A stretch of DNA of 64,000 bases from Shewanella sp. Choline-02u-19 (GTDB lineage Bacteria; Pseudomonadota; Gammaproteobacteria; Enterobacterales; Shewanellaceae), in NCBI RefSeq assembly GCF_002836205.1, contig NZ_PJBE01000013.1, positions 186,001 through 250,000 on the forward strand, given 5' to 3'. Position numbers and translations under genes: made by a program. Numbering within the stretch: position 1 is the stretch's first letter; the number at the start of each line of letters is the position of its first letter. Below the pieces are notes generated by a model. The model was not told where the DNA came from. It saw nothing but the letters and a program-made list of their open reading frames with translations, and made no database searches. Shown here one piece after another: positions 35,138-44,070 of the stretch.

Positions 35138-35260
35138 GTTGAAGGCTTAAGTCAAGCTGAACAAGCGGAGTATTTTCTAAAATTGAGTTGTAGATTAATA
35201 GATTGCTATGTAAGCTTCTTTAAACAATGTTGAACGCCTTTAAGCGTGGATGGAGAAAAC

Positions 35261-35827
35261 ATGAACAAGTTATTGGTAATTATCGTTGCATTAGCACTGA
35301 GTGCTTGTAGCTCCCTTAAAACGAGCTCTGACTATGATCCAGCCGTAAATTTTACTGATGTTAAAACTTATGCTTGGGTTGAGAAAAAGACCGCTGATGC
35401 GACATATCACCTCGATGGGTTAATGGATCAGCGTGTGCGCGCTGCGGTTAATGATCAGCTGCAGCTAAAAGGGCTGAGCATGGTTAGTGCTGATAAAGCG
35501 GATGTGTTGGTGAACTACCTCACTAAAGTCGACAAGAAGATTAATGTCGACACCTTCAATACTAATTATGGCTACAACCCTTATTATGGCGCTGGTTGGG
35601 GTCGGGGTGGAATGGGCGGAGTTGGGCATACTCAAACTACGGTCCGTGAATATGAAGTCGGAACCCTGATTCTAGACTTCGTTGATACAAAATCAGGCAA
35701 GTTGGTGTGGCGTGGTTCAGTGGCTGACACTATGCGCGATAAAGATACGCCAGAAGAGAGAGTGGAAGTCGTTAATATCGCCATTGGTGCGTTATTGCAA
35801 AACTATCCACCTCAACCTGAGAAATAA
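35261..35827 (+). CDS. DUF4136 lipoprotein
   Basis: 188 residues from the ATG at 35261 (GGAG seven bases before). The lipobox LSAC near 16 directs lipidation and envelope location. The DUF4136 region (about 22-185) shows YDPAVNFTDVKTYAWVE, a Tyr/Gly-rich stretch near 103-122 (NTNYGYNPYYGAGWGRGG) and GTLILDFVDTKSGKLVWRG near 138. The function of the family is unknown. Followed by a strong terminator. Confidence 0.88.
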   Translation: MNKLLVIIVALALSACSSLKTSSDYDPAVNFTDVKTYAWVEKKTADATYHLDGLMDQRVRAAVNDQLQLKGLSMVSADKADVLVNYLTKVDKKINVDTFNTNYGYNPYYGAGWGRGGMGGVGHTQTTVREYEVGTLILDFVDTKSGKLVWRGSVADTMRDKDTPEERVEVVNIAIGALLQNYPPQPEK

Positions 35828-35840
35828 AAGACTCAATAAC

Positions 35841-35865
35841 AAACGGCCGCAAGGCCGTTTTTTTT
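35841..35865 (+). terminator. Terminator of the DUF4136 gene
   Basis: AAACGGCC-GCAA-GGCCGTTT followed by a T run. Confidence 0.93.
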
Positions 35866-36090
35866 GGTCTTTTTTGGGATAGCAGTGGATAGGTTAATCG
35901 TCAAAGTTGCATTTAGTGGTCAGTGTTACTGGTTTGTTGCGGGTTGCTATTGTTATCAAGTTGAAACGTGTTAGGTTTGGTATTAAGCGCCTTTTTTAGA
36001 GGAGCCATTTGTTAAAGCACTTTATCTCGCCTGAGAGTCGATGTATCTATAGTCTAGAATTTGAATGTTTGTTGGGAGGAAACCTGTTTT

Positions 36091-37320
36091 ATGGAACCAC
36101 AACTAGTTGAAATAAAGGACTTTGTGTCTTTCACATTAGCGATTATTGCTTTATTTATTGGTAAGGCAATTATCTCTCGTTATGAATTATTACGTAAGTA
36201 CAGTATTCCTGAGCCTGTCGTTGGCGGCTTTGCTTGTGCTGCTACGGTGGGGATACTGTATTACGCATTTGATATTCAGATTGAATTTAACCTAGCCGTT
36301 AGAGATACCTTATTGCTCTACTTCTTTGCCGGAATTGGTCTGAAAGCCGATTTTGCGACGCTGTTAAAGGGCGGAAAACCCTTACTCATCTTAATCGTCT
36401 TAGCTAGCGTGTTTATATTTCTGCAGAACTTTACCGGTGTTGGTGTTGCGACCTTGTTTGGTTTAGATCCTAAAGCGGGCTTGATGTCAGGTTCTATCGC
36501 ATTGATAGGGGGTGTCGGTACCGCTATGGCTTGGACGCCGACGTTTGTTGAAGAATTAGGGATTGTTAACGCCAGTGAACTCGGTATTGCATCAAATACA
36601 TTAGGGCTTATTTCAGCGTGTGTTATTGGTGGTCCGATTGCTGCTTACTTAATGAAGCGCCATCAAGTTAAAGCTAATAATAACGATGAACTCGATATTG
36701 GTGCCAGCCATCAAAATAATACTGCACATATGAAGGTCGATTATTTTGGTGTGTTACGTGCTTGGTTATGGCTAAACGTGACGCTTATTATCGGTTACTT
36801 TATTGATCTTGCGATGCAAGAAGCGGGTCTGAAACTGCCGATGTTCGTCGCTTGTCTTCTTGCAGGTATTATCATCGGTAATTTAGGTCGAGTGATATTG
36901 AATCGACGTAAGAACAAAGACATAACTTATATTGAAGATGCTTCGCGAGGGTTATCGTTAATTCAAGATATTTGTCTTGGTATGTTTTTAACCATGGCGC
37001 TGATGAGTCTGAAGATCTGGGAACTTGAGGGAAGTTTATTATACATTTCGGTGATTATGACGCTGCAAGTGTTCCTCTCGGTGGTGTTTACTATCTTTGT
37101 AGTGTTTCGTTTTATGGGCAAAGACTACGAGGCCGCAGTGATCTGCTCTGGTTTTGGCGGGGTGACTTTGGGTTCAACCGCGACCGCAATTGTGAATATG
37201 ACGGCGGTAACGCAACAGTACGGCGCGGCGCACAGGGCATTTATTATTGTACCGTTGGTGTGTGGTTTCTTTATCGACATTATTAACGCAATGATTATTA
37301 ATCTATTTGTCTATTTCTAA
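36091..37320 (+). CDS. gltS: Sodium/glutamate symporter GltS
   Basis: Imports glutamate with sodium at the inner membrane. 409 residues from the ATG at 36091; GGGAGG lies 11 bases upstream, and the ten extra residues from 36061 are not membrane-like. The two inverted halves each have a glycine-rich reentrant loop: SGSIALIGGVGTAMAW near 142 and CSGFGGVTLGSTATAI near 351. The early motif YSIPEPVVGGF near 36 is typical. About ten membrane helices. Followed by a clear terminator. Confidence 0.95.
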   Translation: MEPQLVEIKDFVSFTLAIIALFIGKAIISRYELLRKYSIPEPVVGGFACAATVGILYYAFDIQIEFNLAVRDTLLLYFFAGIGLKADFATLLKGGKPLLILIVLASVFIFLQNFTGVGVATLFGLDPKAGLMSGSIALIGGVGTAMAWTPTFVEELGIVNASELGIASNTLGLISACVIGGPIAAYLMKRHQVKANNNDELDIGASHQNNTAHMKVDYFGVLRAWLWLNVTLIIGYFIDLAMQEAGLKLPMFVACLLAGIIIGNLGRVILNRRKNKDITYIEDASRGLSLIQDICLGMFLTMALMSLKIWELEGSLLYISVIMTLQVFLSVVFTIFVVFRFMGKDYEAAVICSGFGGVTLGSTATAIVNMTAVTQQYGAAHRAFIIVPLVCGFFIDIINAMIINLFVYF

Positions 37321-37337
37321 GCTGATGCTATGTGATT

Positions 37338-37360
37338 AGGGAGCTTTTGCTCCCTTTTTT
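37338..37360 (+). terminator. Terminator of gltS
   Basis: AGGGAGC-TTTT-GCTCCCT followed by TTTTT. Confidence 0.93.
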
Positions 37361-37528
37361 ATTTTCAGACCTACAGCTTCTTATTCACTGGCTGGTTATC
37401 AAAGAACCAGCCCTGTCATACCTTTTCATCTTGTTCAGCTAGAAAGACTATTCTCAACTTCTAAATGAACCTTTTATCAATATCTATCGTCTTTAATACA
37501 AATGGGCTAATGGAGAGATGATCACACG

Positions 37529-38065
37529 ATGCAGCAAGCGCAAATTGAGTTGTGGGTACTTGAAACTCAAGCGGGTAGTCAGCAGTCATTCTCTGCCTTA
37601 TGTCATCACTTCTATCCGAGCGCGATAGGCTTTGCAGTCAAAGTGGCAGGGGATGTTAATTTGGCTGAAGATGCGGTGCAGGAGGCTCTGTTAAAGCTGT
37701 CGAGAACTATCCATAAACTTCAGGACCCAGCCACGATTAATGCTTGGGTGTTCAAGTTAGTACGTTGGCAAGTTCTGGATTTAATTAAACAGCAAAAGCA
37801 TTATCAAAACATTGAAAATATTGAGGTCGTAGCGCCGATTTCGAATGATAGCGATGAGGTTAACGCTAATAATAGTACCGATGGCTTTAAAGCATTATTA
37901 GCACAGATCCCACAGGTAGAAGGTCAGGTGCTATACCTGTTTTATTTACAGGAATTTAGCATCACTGATATTGCAAGAATACTAGAGGTCCCAATAGGCA
38001 CCGTTAAGTCTCGTTTATTTCGGGCTAGAAAAATGCTCAAACAACAGATAGAGCAGGAGAACTAA
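37529..38065 (+). CDS. ECF-type RNA polymerase sigma factor
   Basis: 178 residues. Region 2 lies near 20-85, with NLAEDAVQEALLKL near 46 and NAWVFKLVRWQVLDLIKQQ near 70. Region 4 lies near 120-170, with EGQVLYLFYLQEFSITDIA and VPIGTVKSRLFRARKML. There is no region 3, which marks the ECF class. A membrane protein gene starts one base after the stop, so the two are co-translated and that partner is a candidate regulator. The target genes are not visible here. Possible self-regulation cannot be judged from the upstream 170 bases. Confidence 0.93.
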   Translation: MQQAQIELWVLETQAGSQQSFSALCHHFYPSAIGFAVKVAGDVNLAEDAVQEALLKLSRTIHKLQDPATINAWVFKLVRWQVLDLIKQQKHYQNIENIEVVAPISNDSDEVNANNSTDGFKALLAQIPQVEGQVLYLFYLQEFSITDIARILEVPIGTVKSRLFRARKMLKQQIEQEN

Positions 38066-38066
38066 T

Positions 38067-38435
38067 ATGAATATCGACAAAAAAATTCGTCAAGAATTGG
38101 CAAGAGAACAACAGCAAGTTAATGCAACACGCAGCCAGGACCCAACACTGTTTGGGATGCTAGGAGATGCTTACAAGGGACGGCTCGGCGGCTGGATGAT
38201 ATTAATGAGTTTTATCGCCGTGTTACTCAGTGGGTTAATGTTGTGGTCGGGCTATCAATTCTTTTTCGTTGTAGAGAGCGAAGCTGCGTTAATTAAGTGG
38301 GGCGTGACACTGTTATTGAGCAGTATGATGCAGATAGCGATAAAGATGTGGACCTTCAATGAAATGAACCGTAACGCCATTCAGCGGGAAATAAAGCGCC
38401 TTGAAGTGGCGATTGAAAAATGGGATCAAGGCTAA
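38067..38435 (+). CDS. DUF6768-type membrane protein, putative anti-sigma partner
   Basis: 122 residues. A soluble N-terminus (about 1-42, with DPTLFGMLGDAYKGRLGGW) precedes two membrane helices (about 44-66 and 77-93). The C-terminal charged helix holds MNRNAIQREIKRLEVAIEKW. The pattern matches DUF6768 proteins, which are often found next to ECF sigma genes. It begins one base after the sigma stop. I infer a membrane-bound control protein, but there is no classical zinc-binding anti-sigma motif. Confidence 0.75.
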   Translation: MNIDKKIRQELAREQQQVNATRSQDPTLFGMLGDAYKGRLGGWMILMSFIAVLLSGLMLWSGYQFFFVVESEAALIKWGVTLLLSSMMQIAIKMWTFNEMNRNAIQREIKRLEVAIEKWDQG

Positions 38436-38506
38436 ATTGACTTAAGTTAAGCGCTTACTGTTAAGGTGACGGTTCTTCATTGCTATTTAGAACCGTTATT
38501 CAAAGC

Positions 38507-39022
38507 CTAAAGCAATTCTTCTACAATGAGTTTTAACAGGTATGTCTCACGTTCTATCGACATGCCTTTTTTAGGACTGTTGGCAATGGTATGTTCATTG
38601 TGAGCTATGGCTTGGTGAATATTAATCCATAGAGGGCGCATGCCATTTTGGATCTCATGCTGCTCAAGTCGAGTTTCACCCAGTTCTGGATGAATGGTGC
38701 AAACATAGCAATATGACTCCATATGCACTAAATCAAAGTCATCTTTGTACCAAGGTCGAAACTCTTCATAGCAGCCAAATTCACTTAAAATATCGATATG
38801 TTGTGCACCGGTCTCCTCTTCAAGCTCTCTCACTAGCCCTTGGCGCAGATCTTCACCCTCATCGACACCACCCCCAGGGATGCTGTAATCATGATAGCGC
38901 TCGGTGTATAGCATGAGAATATTTTCGCCATCAAGAATAATGCCGCGTGCAGCCTGGCGATGGAATCGCTTGCCCTCAAGTGAGGCGAGTTCGGGGTGAA
39001 TGGTGGATTTTAATAGGCGCAT
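38507..39022 (-). CDS. Nudix hydrolase
   Basis: 171 residues. The Nudix box reads GGGVDEGEDLRQGLVREL and continues EEETGA (about 49-72), with all conserved Gly and Glu residues. The family cleaves nucleoside diphosphates linked to other groups. The specific substrate cannot be told. The C-terminal part (HPELGETRLEQHEIQNGMRPLW) is like that of uncharacterised Shewanella and Vibrio Nudix proteins, by impression. It stands alone, convergent with the sigma-factor unit. Confidence 0.88.
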   Translation of the reverse strand: MRLLKSTIHPELASLEGKRFHRQAARGIILDGENILMLYTERYHDYSIPGGGVDEGEDLRQGLVRELEEETGAQHIDILSEFGCYEEFRPWYKDDFDLVHMESYCYVCTIHPELGETRLEQHEIQNGMRPLWINIHQAIAHNEHTIANSPKKGMSIERETYLLKLIVEELL

Positions 39023-39051
39023 AGTTCACTTAGGGTTAGGTTGCTAATACC

Positions 39052-39067
39052 GATAATATTAATTATC
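39052..39067. repeat. 16-base palindrome upstream of the Nudix gene
   Basis: GATAAT-ATTA-ATTATC, perfectly self-complementary in its arms, about 30 bases before the Nudix start codon. It could be an operator. Confidence 0.35.
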
Positions 39068-39193
39068 AGGTCATGCTTAATGGTTAAGATGTACAGCTAC
39101 TGTGTTGTGAGTCTTACCATTACAAAAGAGTGCAGATGATAGCCTAATGCACTATCAATTATGACCTTAATGATGGTCGTTATATTGCTCATT

Positions 39194-39901
39194 TCAGCTT
39201 TGAGGTTGTAATGCTTGATAAGCGTTGATGATCTGCGTTATCTCATTTTTTTGGACTTCATCTAGGCTTGGTTTTTTTAATAAGCCCACTTGAGTACGTT
39301 GATAATGGGCTAAAGTTTTTTGTAAATAACGTTGATCAATTAGGCGAGTTAAATCCCACATTTTATTGCCAACCAGCGAAACCGCTTGTTGAGATTGCGT
39401 CGATACATGCAAAATTTCGTAGAAGCGTTGGTTCTCTTCAATAAGATGTTCGTCGATTAACCCAAGGTTAAGTTTGGCTAATGCCTTGCGAACCTCAAAG
39501 ATGTGATGCACAGGGCAAAGGATAAACTCAAGCGAATGCTGCGGATACTTTGCCAAAATGGCCTGTACTAGCTCAATTAAAAGCTGGCCACCTACGCCGG
39601 CAATAATGATCAGTTGGGATTGCTTTTTATCAGCTATTGGCAACAAAGCGACATCGATGCAGTGAACTTGCCAGCGCTTTTCTTTGCCGTCAGTTACTGG
39701 ATAGAAGCGCTCTAACTTTGCTGAAACCTCCTGCATTAAATCAGGCACCACATCGACAAAATGGACGGTGTCAGCACAGTTGTTATCCAATAATTTAGCG
39801 CCTAACAAGCCATGATCGCAGCAACAATCCCAGATGTGGTCATAGTGCTTGTGCACCATGGTGGCTATCTTTCTAAGTCGCTGGCTTATTTTCATTTGCA
39901 T
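39194..39901 (-). CDS. TrmK-family tRNA (adenine-N1) methyltransferase-like protein
   Basis: 235 residues. The start MKISQRLRKIATMV and the SAM-binding loop WDCCCDHGLLGAKLL near 24-38 match the COG2384/TrmK family, which methylates A22 of tRNA in Gram-positive bacteria. VGGQLLIELVQAIL near 102 and the following LEFILCPVHHIFEVRKAL also fit. The usual DxGxDH motif reads DCCCDH here. The target in gammaproteobacteria is not established. Either of two ATGs (39901 or 39895) may be used. Confidence 0.82.
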   Translation of the reverse strand: MQMKISQRLRKIATMVHKHYDHIWDCCCDHGLLGAKLLDNNCADTVHFVDVVPDLMQEVSAKLERFYPVTDGKEKRWQVHCIDVALLPIADKKQSQLIIIAGVGGQLLIELVQAILAKYPQHSLEFILCPVHHIFEVRKALAKLNLGLIDEHLIEENQRFYEILHVSTQSQQAVSLVGNKMWDLTRLIDQRYLQKTLAHYQRTQVGLLKKPSLDEVQKNEITQIINAYQALQPQS

Positions 39902-39995
39902 GTGTGATGTTAGGTTTGAGAATGGGAAAGCATTCTAATCTATCTTGTACTGATTTAAACCCTATCAGCTCCATAAAATCTGTAAATATAGATAT

Positions 39996-40706
39996 TCACA
40001 GCATGGTTTCGTTGTGAACTCTTATCACCTGTCGTTCAGCCATCGTTGAATTAGTTGAATTAACTGGATATAACTTTTTAGGGTTGAGCGCCATCGTTAA
40101 CATGGCACTTGCCACACTGTTGGCAGAGATGGGTTGATAACGTTTTAAAGGCCCGATAAACAGCGGAGAAACGAGGTTGAAAACAGATTGCCCCAATGAT
40201 TCAAGCGGTCGGTGTTGAGAGCGCTCCCCTAAAAGTAGGCTCGGTTGAAATAAAATAAGCTTGGCGATAGCGCCTTTGGCTTGCTCGTTAGTGGCTAGCG
40301 TAGACGCTAAGGCTAATTCGGTTTCACCTTTAATTCTGTTATAAAAGGTACTTGATTGGGCGTCAGCACCCAGTGCCGTCACTACGAGGTTAGTGCTGCC
40401 ATGGCATAATTGCACAAAGTCGATAACAGCCGTTTTATCTACGGCGATAAATGCTTGCTGGCTTCCTGCTTGTTTGATCGTGGTGCCTAAACAGCAAAAA
40501 GCATGGTCTATTTTTTCGCCGACAGTGACAGTGGGTAATTGTGATAATTGGCAGGAGATGAATATGACTTCAGTTGCTAATGATGCTGCAAACGTAGCTT
40601 CACGGCGACCAAAGACTAAAATTTTGTTGTAGGCCGCTGAATCGATCAGCTTTTGCAGAAGTAGCCGACCAATTAAACCTGTTGCGCCAATGATTGCAGC
40701 ATTCAT
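39996..40706 (-). CDS. NAD(P)-binding Rossmann protein, atypical SDR
   Basis: 236 residues. The N-terminus AIIGATGLIGRLLLQKL carries the GxxGxxG dinucleotide motif, and LVFGRRE near 30 is the end of the second strand. CCLGTTIKQAGSQQAF near 70-85 and YNRIKGETELAL near 122, with a Tyr-x3-Lys pair, resemble HTATIP2/YwnB-like proteins. Substrate unknown. It is followed on the same strand, 94 bases on, by the TrmK-like gene. Confidence 0.82.
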   Translation of the reverse strand: MNAAIIGATGLIGRLLLQKLIDSAAYNKILVFGRREATFAASLATEVIFISCQLSQLPTVTVGEKIDHAFCCLGTTIKQAGSQQAFIAVDKTAVIDFVQLCHGSTNLVVTALGADAQSSTFYNRIKGETELALASTLATNEQAKGAIAKLILFQPSLLLGERSQHRPLESLGQSVFNLVSPLFIGPLKRYQPISANSVASAMLTMALNPKKLYPVNSTNSTMAERQVIRVHNETML

Positions 40707-40905
40707 TAAATAACGTCTCTATCGTAAATGGTTAGCTTGCAGTCTAAGGGCAAACGAGCTGGATTTGAATCCCTTAATCTTGTCTGCATGATTACGCTTA
40801 TGCATCAGTCACTACAACCATACAAAACTCATTAAATTAATAACGAGTTTTGTATTGGAATAGACCTGATGAGATCACTGCACTTTGAGTGTTGTAGAAT
40901 TTAGG

Positions 40906-41284
40906 CTAGCCTTCAAACAACCAACCTTGCCAGCTTTGCATACGCAAAATGACTTTCGGATAATTGAAAATGCTTTCCAGTTAGGCGAGTAGACAGCCAC
41001 ATGTGCATCGGTACCAGCAGATAAAGGCATATCAGCAATTAACTCTGGCTGATTTAGCTCGACTTTAACTAGCTATGCCCTGCTTGAGCATTTTGTTCCG
41101 GCTTTATTAGATGCCCGATGGCATGACTGCACCTTGGGCAAAGATATCATTGACTTGCACTACGGTAGCGCTAAATGCGTGTCCAGGAGTAGTTGCCTGA
41201 CTTATTGTCAATGGCTTATTCCCTTTTAAGTGAGTGCAACAACGAAGTGGGCTTGCACAACGCCTTCTCCGATGGGTATGCTTT
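40906..41284 (-). pseudogene. Remnant of an HlyD-family membrane fusion protein
   Basis: On the minus strand three pieces follow one another in different frames. They are: ISQATTPGHAFSATVVQVND with a continuation to AVMPSG (about 41107-41204); KVELNQPELIADMPLSAGTD then AHVAVYSPNWKAFSIIR (about 40958-41069); and KVILRMQSWQGWLFEG with a stop at 40906. The ending resembles the C-terminus of inner-membrane HlyD/YibH-type secretion proteins, by recollection. A single missing base near 40955 explains the last break. No N-terminal half is found nearby, so the gene is both truncated and frameshifted. Confidence 0.7.
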
Positions 41285-41302
41285 TTATATTAAGAGTGGG
41301 GT

Positions 41303-41430
41303 TTACTCTACATTAATGATTTTACCAATGGAGCGACCATTCCTTGTAATCAATGCTTTGATTAAACCCCCACTGAATTCTGCATCTTCAGGTAGAACGG
41401 GTATAGATAGCGATCGTGAGGTTTGATAAT
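41303..41430 (-). pseudogene. Decayed C-terminus of a second gene
   Basis: A minus-strand frame ends VLPEDAEFSGGLIKALITRN then GRSIGKIINVE with a stop at 41303. The end resembles the C-terminus of zinc-type alcohol dehydrogenase or quinone reductase proteins (a GR-x-IGKI ending), but this is a weak likeness. No start or ribosome site is visible, and the frame does not extend past about 41430. It lies immediately upstream of the HlyD remnant. Confidence 0.4.
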
Positions 41431-41513
41431 ACAGCACCTAAATGTGGATTAAGCTTGAGTTAATCCACATTTAGGTTTTGATCGTGACAGTGTTAAATCA
41501 CCTTGCAGGTGTT

Positions 41514-42746
41514 TTAATTTAGCATTTGCTCTAGTGCCGTCAATCTCGCTATTTCAATGAGCGTTCGACTGGCTTTTTCCATTGATTCGAGACAGACATA
41601 TTCATGCTTGCCGTGGAAGTTGTGCCCGCCGGTAAAAATATTGGGGCAGGGTAATCCCATATATGAAAGGCGAGCACCATCGGTACCGCCGCGAATGGGC
41701 TTAATGATGGGCTCAATATCAAGGTTGTTCATTGCTTGTTTAGCAATATCGATAATATGTGGATGAGGTAAGATCTGCTGCTTCATGTTGAGATAAGAGT
41801 CTTGTAACTCAATAGATAGCTGGCCAATGGAGAGGTTTTGGTTATATTTCTCAACTAAGTCGACCAACCAGCGTTTTCTCTGCTCAAAAAGGGCTAAATC
41901 AAAGTCTCGGATGATATACGTAAGTGTTGCTTTTTCGGTGACACCTTCCATGCCGATAAGGTGGAAAAAACCATCGTAATCGCAACTATATTCAGGCGTG
42001 TCTTTTAATGGCATTTTAGCATGGAAGCGAGCGGCCATCGTTTGGGCATTGATCATTACACCAAATGCGGTGCCTGGGTGACAATTGTTACCTGTAGCGG
42101 TAATGACTGCGGTTGCGGCATTAAAGTTTTCATATTCTAGTTCGCCAACTTGACCGCCATCTACGGTATAGGCCCATTCAGCGCCAAAACCTTCGACGTC
42201 AAAATGGTCTGCACCACGCCCAATCTCTTCATCTGGGGTAAAACAAAGTCTTATTCTGCCGTGAGGGATGTCAGGGTGAGTGATGAGGTGATGTAGCGCA
42301 GTGATAATTTCGGCAATTCCGGCTTTATCATCAGCGCCGAGCAATGTTGTGCCATCGGTCGTAATGAGTGTCTGGCCAACATATTGATTAAGACTATCAA
42401 ACTGGCTTGGAGAAAGAACTTCCTCTAAGCCTAGATCAATGTCTTTACCATTATAGTTTTCGATGATTTGTGGAGAAACTGCATCACCAGAGTAATCTGG
42501 TGCGGTATCTAAATGAGCGATAAACCCAATACAGGGGACGTTATCAATCGTTGCCGGTACCGTGGCCGTTAAGTATCCCTTATCTGAAAGTTGCACTTCA
42601 TCAAAGCCTAAACTGACTAACTCCTGACGTAGAAATTGGGCAAATACAAATTGGTTATGAGTACTTGGAACACTATAGTGTTGGCCGTCAGATTGAGTGT
42701 TAAAACTGACATATTTGAGGAAACGCTCACGTAGATGTTGTTTCAT
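41514..42746 (-). CDS. pepT: Peptidase T (tripeptidase)
   Basis: Zinc aminotripeptidase that releases the N-terminal residue of tripeptides; cytoplasmic, M20B family. 410 residues from the ATG at 42746, close to the 408 of Escherichia coli PepT; a frame start at 42836 adds 30 unlikely residues. Metal ligands and catalytic residues are in FIAHLDTAPDYSG near 74, LLGADDKAGIAEI near 136, CFTPDEEIGRGADHF near 170 (Glu-Glu pair), YTVDGG near 193 and HNFHGKHEYV near 378. No strong ribosome site is seen. It stands alone. Confidence 0.94.
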   Translation of the reverse strand: MKQHLRERFLKYVSFNTQSDGQHYSVPSTHNQFVFAQFLRQELVSLGFDEVQLSDKGYLTATVPATIDNVPCIGFIAHLDTAPDYSGDAVSPQIIENYNGKDIDLGLEEVLSPSQFDSLNQYVGQTLITTDGTTLLGADDKAGIAEIITALHHLITHPDIPHGRIRLCFTPDEEIGRGADHFDVEGFGAEWAYTVDGGQVGELEYENFNAATAVITATGNNCHPGTAFGVMINAQTMAARFHAKMPLKDTPEYSCDYDGFFHLIGMEGVTEKATLTYIIRDFDLALFEQRKRWLVDLVEKYNQNLSIGQLSIELQDSYLNMKQQILPHPHIIDIAKQAMNNLDIEPIIKPIRGGTDGARLSYMGLPCPNIFTGGHNFHGKHEYVCLESMEKASRTLIEIARLTALEQMLN

Positions 42747-43069
42747 ATTCAAGTTTTTTAATATCGAAAAGTGGCCAGAGTCTACCAAGGCGCAAAACGA
42801 ATTCATTAGATATTGATCAAGTTTTTTTGAATTCAAAACTAATTATACAAATTGACGATGTTAAAAATGTGACTGGGATGGTGTTAATGCGTGTTTAATT
42901 TGCCGCTAGTTTGTTGTTTTTGTTAGTGAGTATAGCGTTGAAGCGTCGCCATTATCCCATATTAAACCTAGTCATTATTTTTAGATGATTTTATCGAATT
43001 AGTTACCTATAACTGTCCATTGCGATTATATTGCCTTATTGCTGTTTCAAAACTTAATAGAAGAGCTGT
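42747..43069. other. Divergent gap between pepT and the FetB-like gene
   Basis: About 320 AT-rich bases. I see no hairpin, repeat or operator. Promoters of both divergent genes must lie here. Confidence 0.35.
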
Positions 43070-43837
43070 ATGGATATTAGCTGGTGGCAATTGGCAAGTT
43101 TTATGATTATTTTGGTCGTCCCTGTTGGTATCGAACGTTATTTCAAGCTGGGGCTAAGCAAAGAAATGCTAAGTGCAGTGGCGCGTATGCTGGTGCAACT
43201 CGTCCTAGTGGGGGTTTATCTGCAATACCTGTTTGAACTTAATAGTTTGTCGGTCAATCTATTATGGTTATTATTGATGCTACTCATTGGTGCCAGTGCC
43301 ATCGTGAGCAAGGCAAAGTTGTCGCGTAAGTTACTCTATCTCCCTGTTCTAGCCGGTTTATCATTAGGCTTATTTCCAGTGCTTTGGTTGATGATTGTTT
43401 ATTTGCTAGCACCTGAACCTCTTTATAGCGCGCAATACCTGATCCCGGCAGCGGGTATGCTGTTAGGTAACTGCTTGAGCGGCAATATCGTTGCTTTGCA
43501 GCGTTTGTTTGGTGCTTTTGAAGATAGAAAAACTGAATATGAGGGAGCATTAGCATTAGGGGCTACGGCCTACCAAGCCGCGCTACCTTTTATCCAATCA
43601 GCAATGCAACAATCTTTTGCGCCGATACTTGCGTCAATGGCAACTACAGGCTTAGTGACACTACCAGGGATGATGACTGGGCAGATTTTAGGTGGCGTAG
43701 ATCCTCTTATTGCCATTAAGTACCAAATCGTTATTTTAGTGGCTATCTTTGTCACCTTGACGGTATCGGTATCGAGCTCACTATTATTGAGTATTAAAAC
43801 CGCCATCACCATTAATGGGCGAGTAAGGCAGTCTTGA
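43070..43837 (+). CDS. FetB-type (UPF0014) membrane permease
   Basis: 255 residues with about seven membrane helices. The UPF0014 marks are MLVQLVLVGVYL near 41, IPAAGMLLGNCLSGNIVALQ near 125-144, LALGATAYQAA near 164 and the strongly conserved TTGLVTLPGMMTGQILGG near 193. In Escherichia coli FetB works with the ATPase FetA to export iron. Here no ATP-binding gene lies next to it on either side, so the partner must be elsewhere or the protein acts alone. No Fur box was seen upstream. Confidence 0.88.
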   Translation: MDISWWQLASFMIILVVPVGIERYFKLGLSKEMLSAVARMLVQLVLVGVYLQYLFELNSLSVNLLWLLLMLLIGASAIVSKAKLSRKLLYLPVLAGLSLGLFPVLWLMIVYLLAPEPLYSAQYLIPAAGMLLGNCLSGNIVALQRLFGAFEDRKTEYEGALALGATAYQAALPFIQSAMQQSFAPILASMATTGLVTLPGMMTGQILGGVDPLIAIKYQIVILVAIFVTLTVSVSSSLLLSIKTAITINGRVRQS

Positions 43838-44070
43838 ATGCTAATACTTAAGATCTTTAACAACGATTGGCAATAGGAAAACATGGGCAACGACATTTTT
43901 TCGTAAATAAATGCTGGCGATATGGGTAATATCTAAAAATTCTACTAGGCTTGTTACTAGCTAATACAGCGTTAATTCATAATCTTAAGAATAGTAGGTT
44001 AGGCTATTCATAAACCGTTATTGACTTAGTGATATTGGCTATCTTTGATTACAGACTGAATGGAAATGGA

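Noticed and set aside
41193..41426. Plus-strand open frame of 77 codons
   Set aside because: No ribosome site or family. The minus strand of the same bases reads as decayed protein C-termini, so this frame is a shadow of the pseudogene patch.
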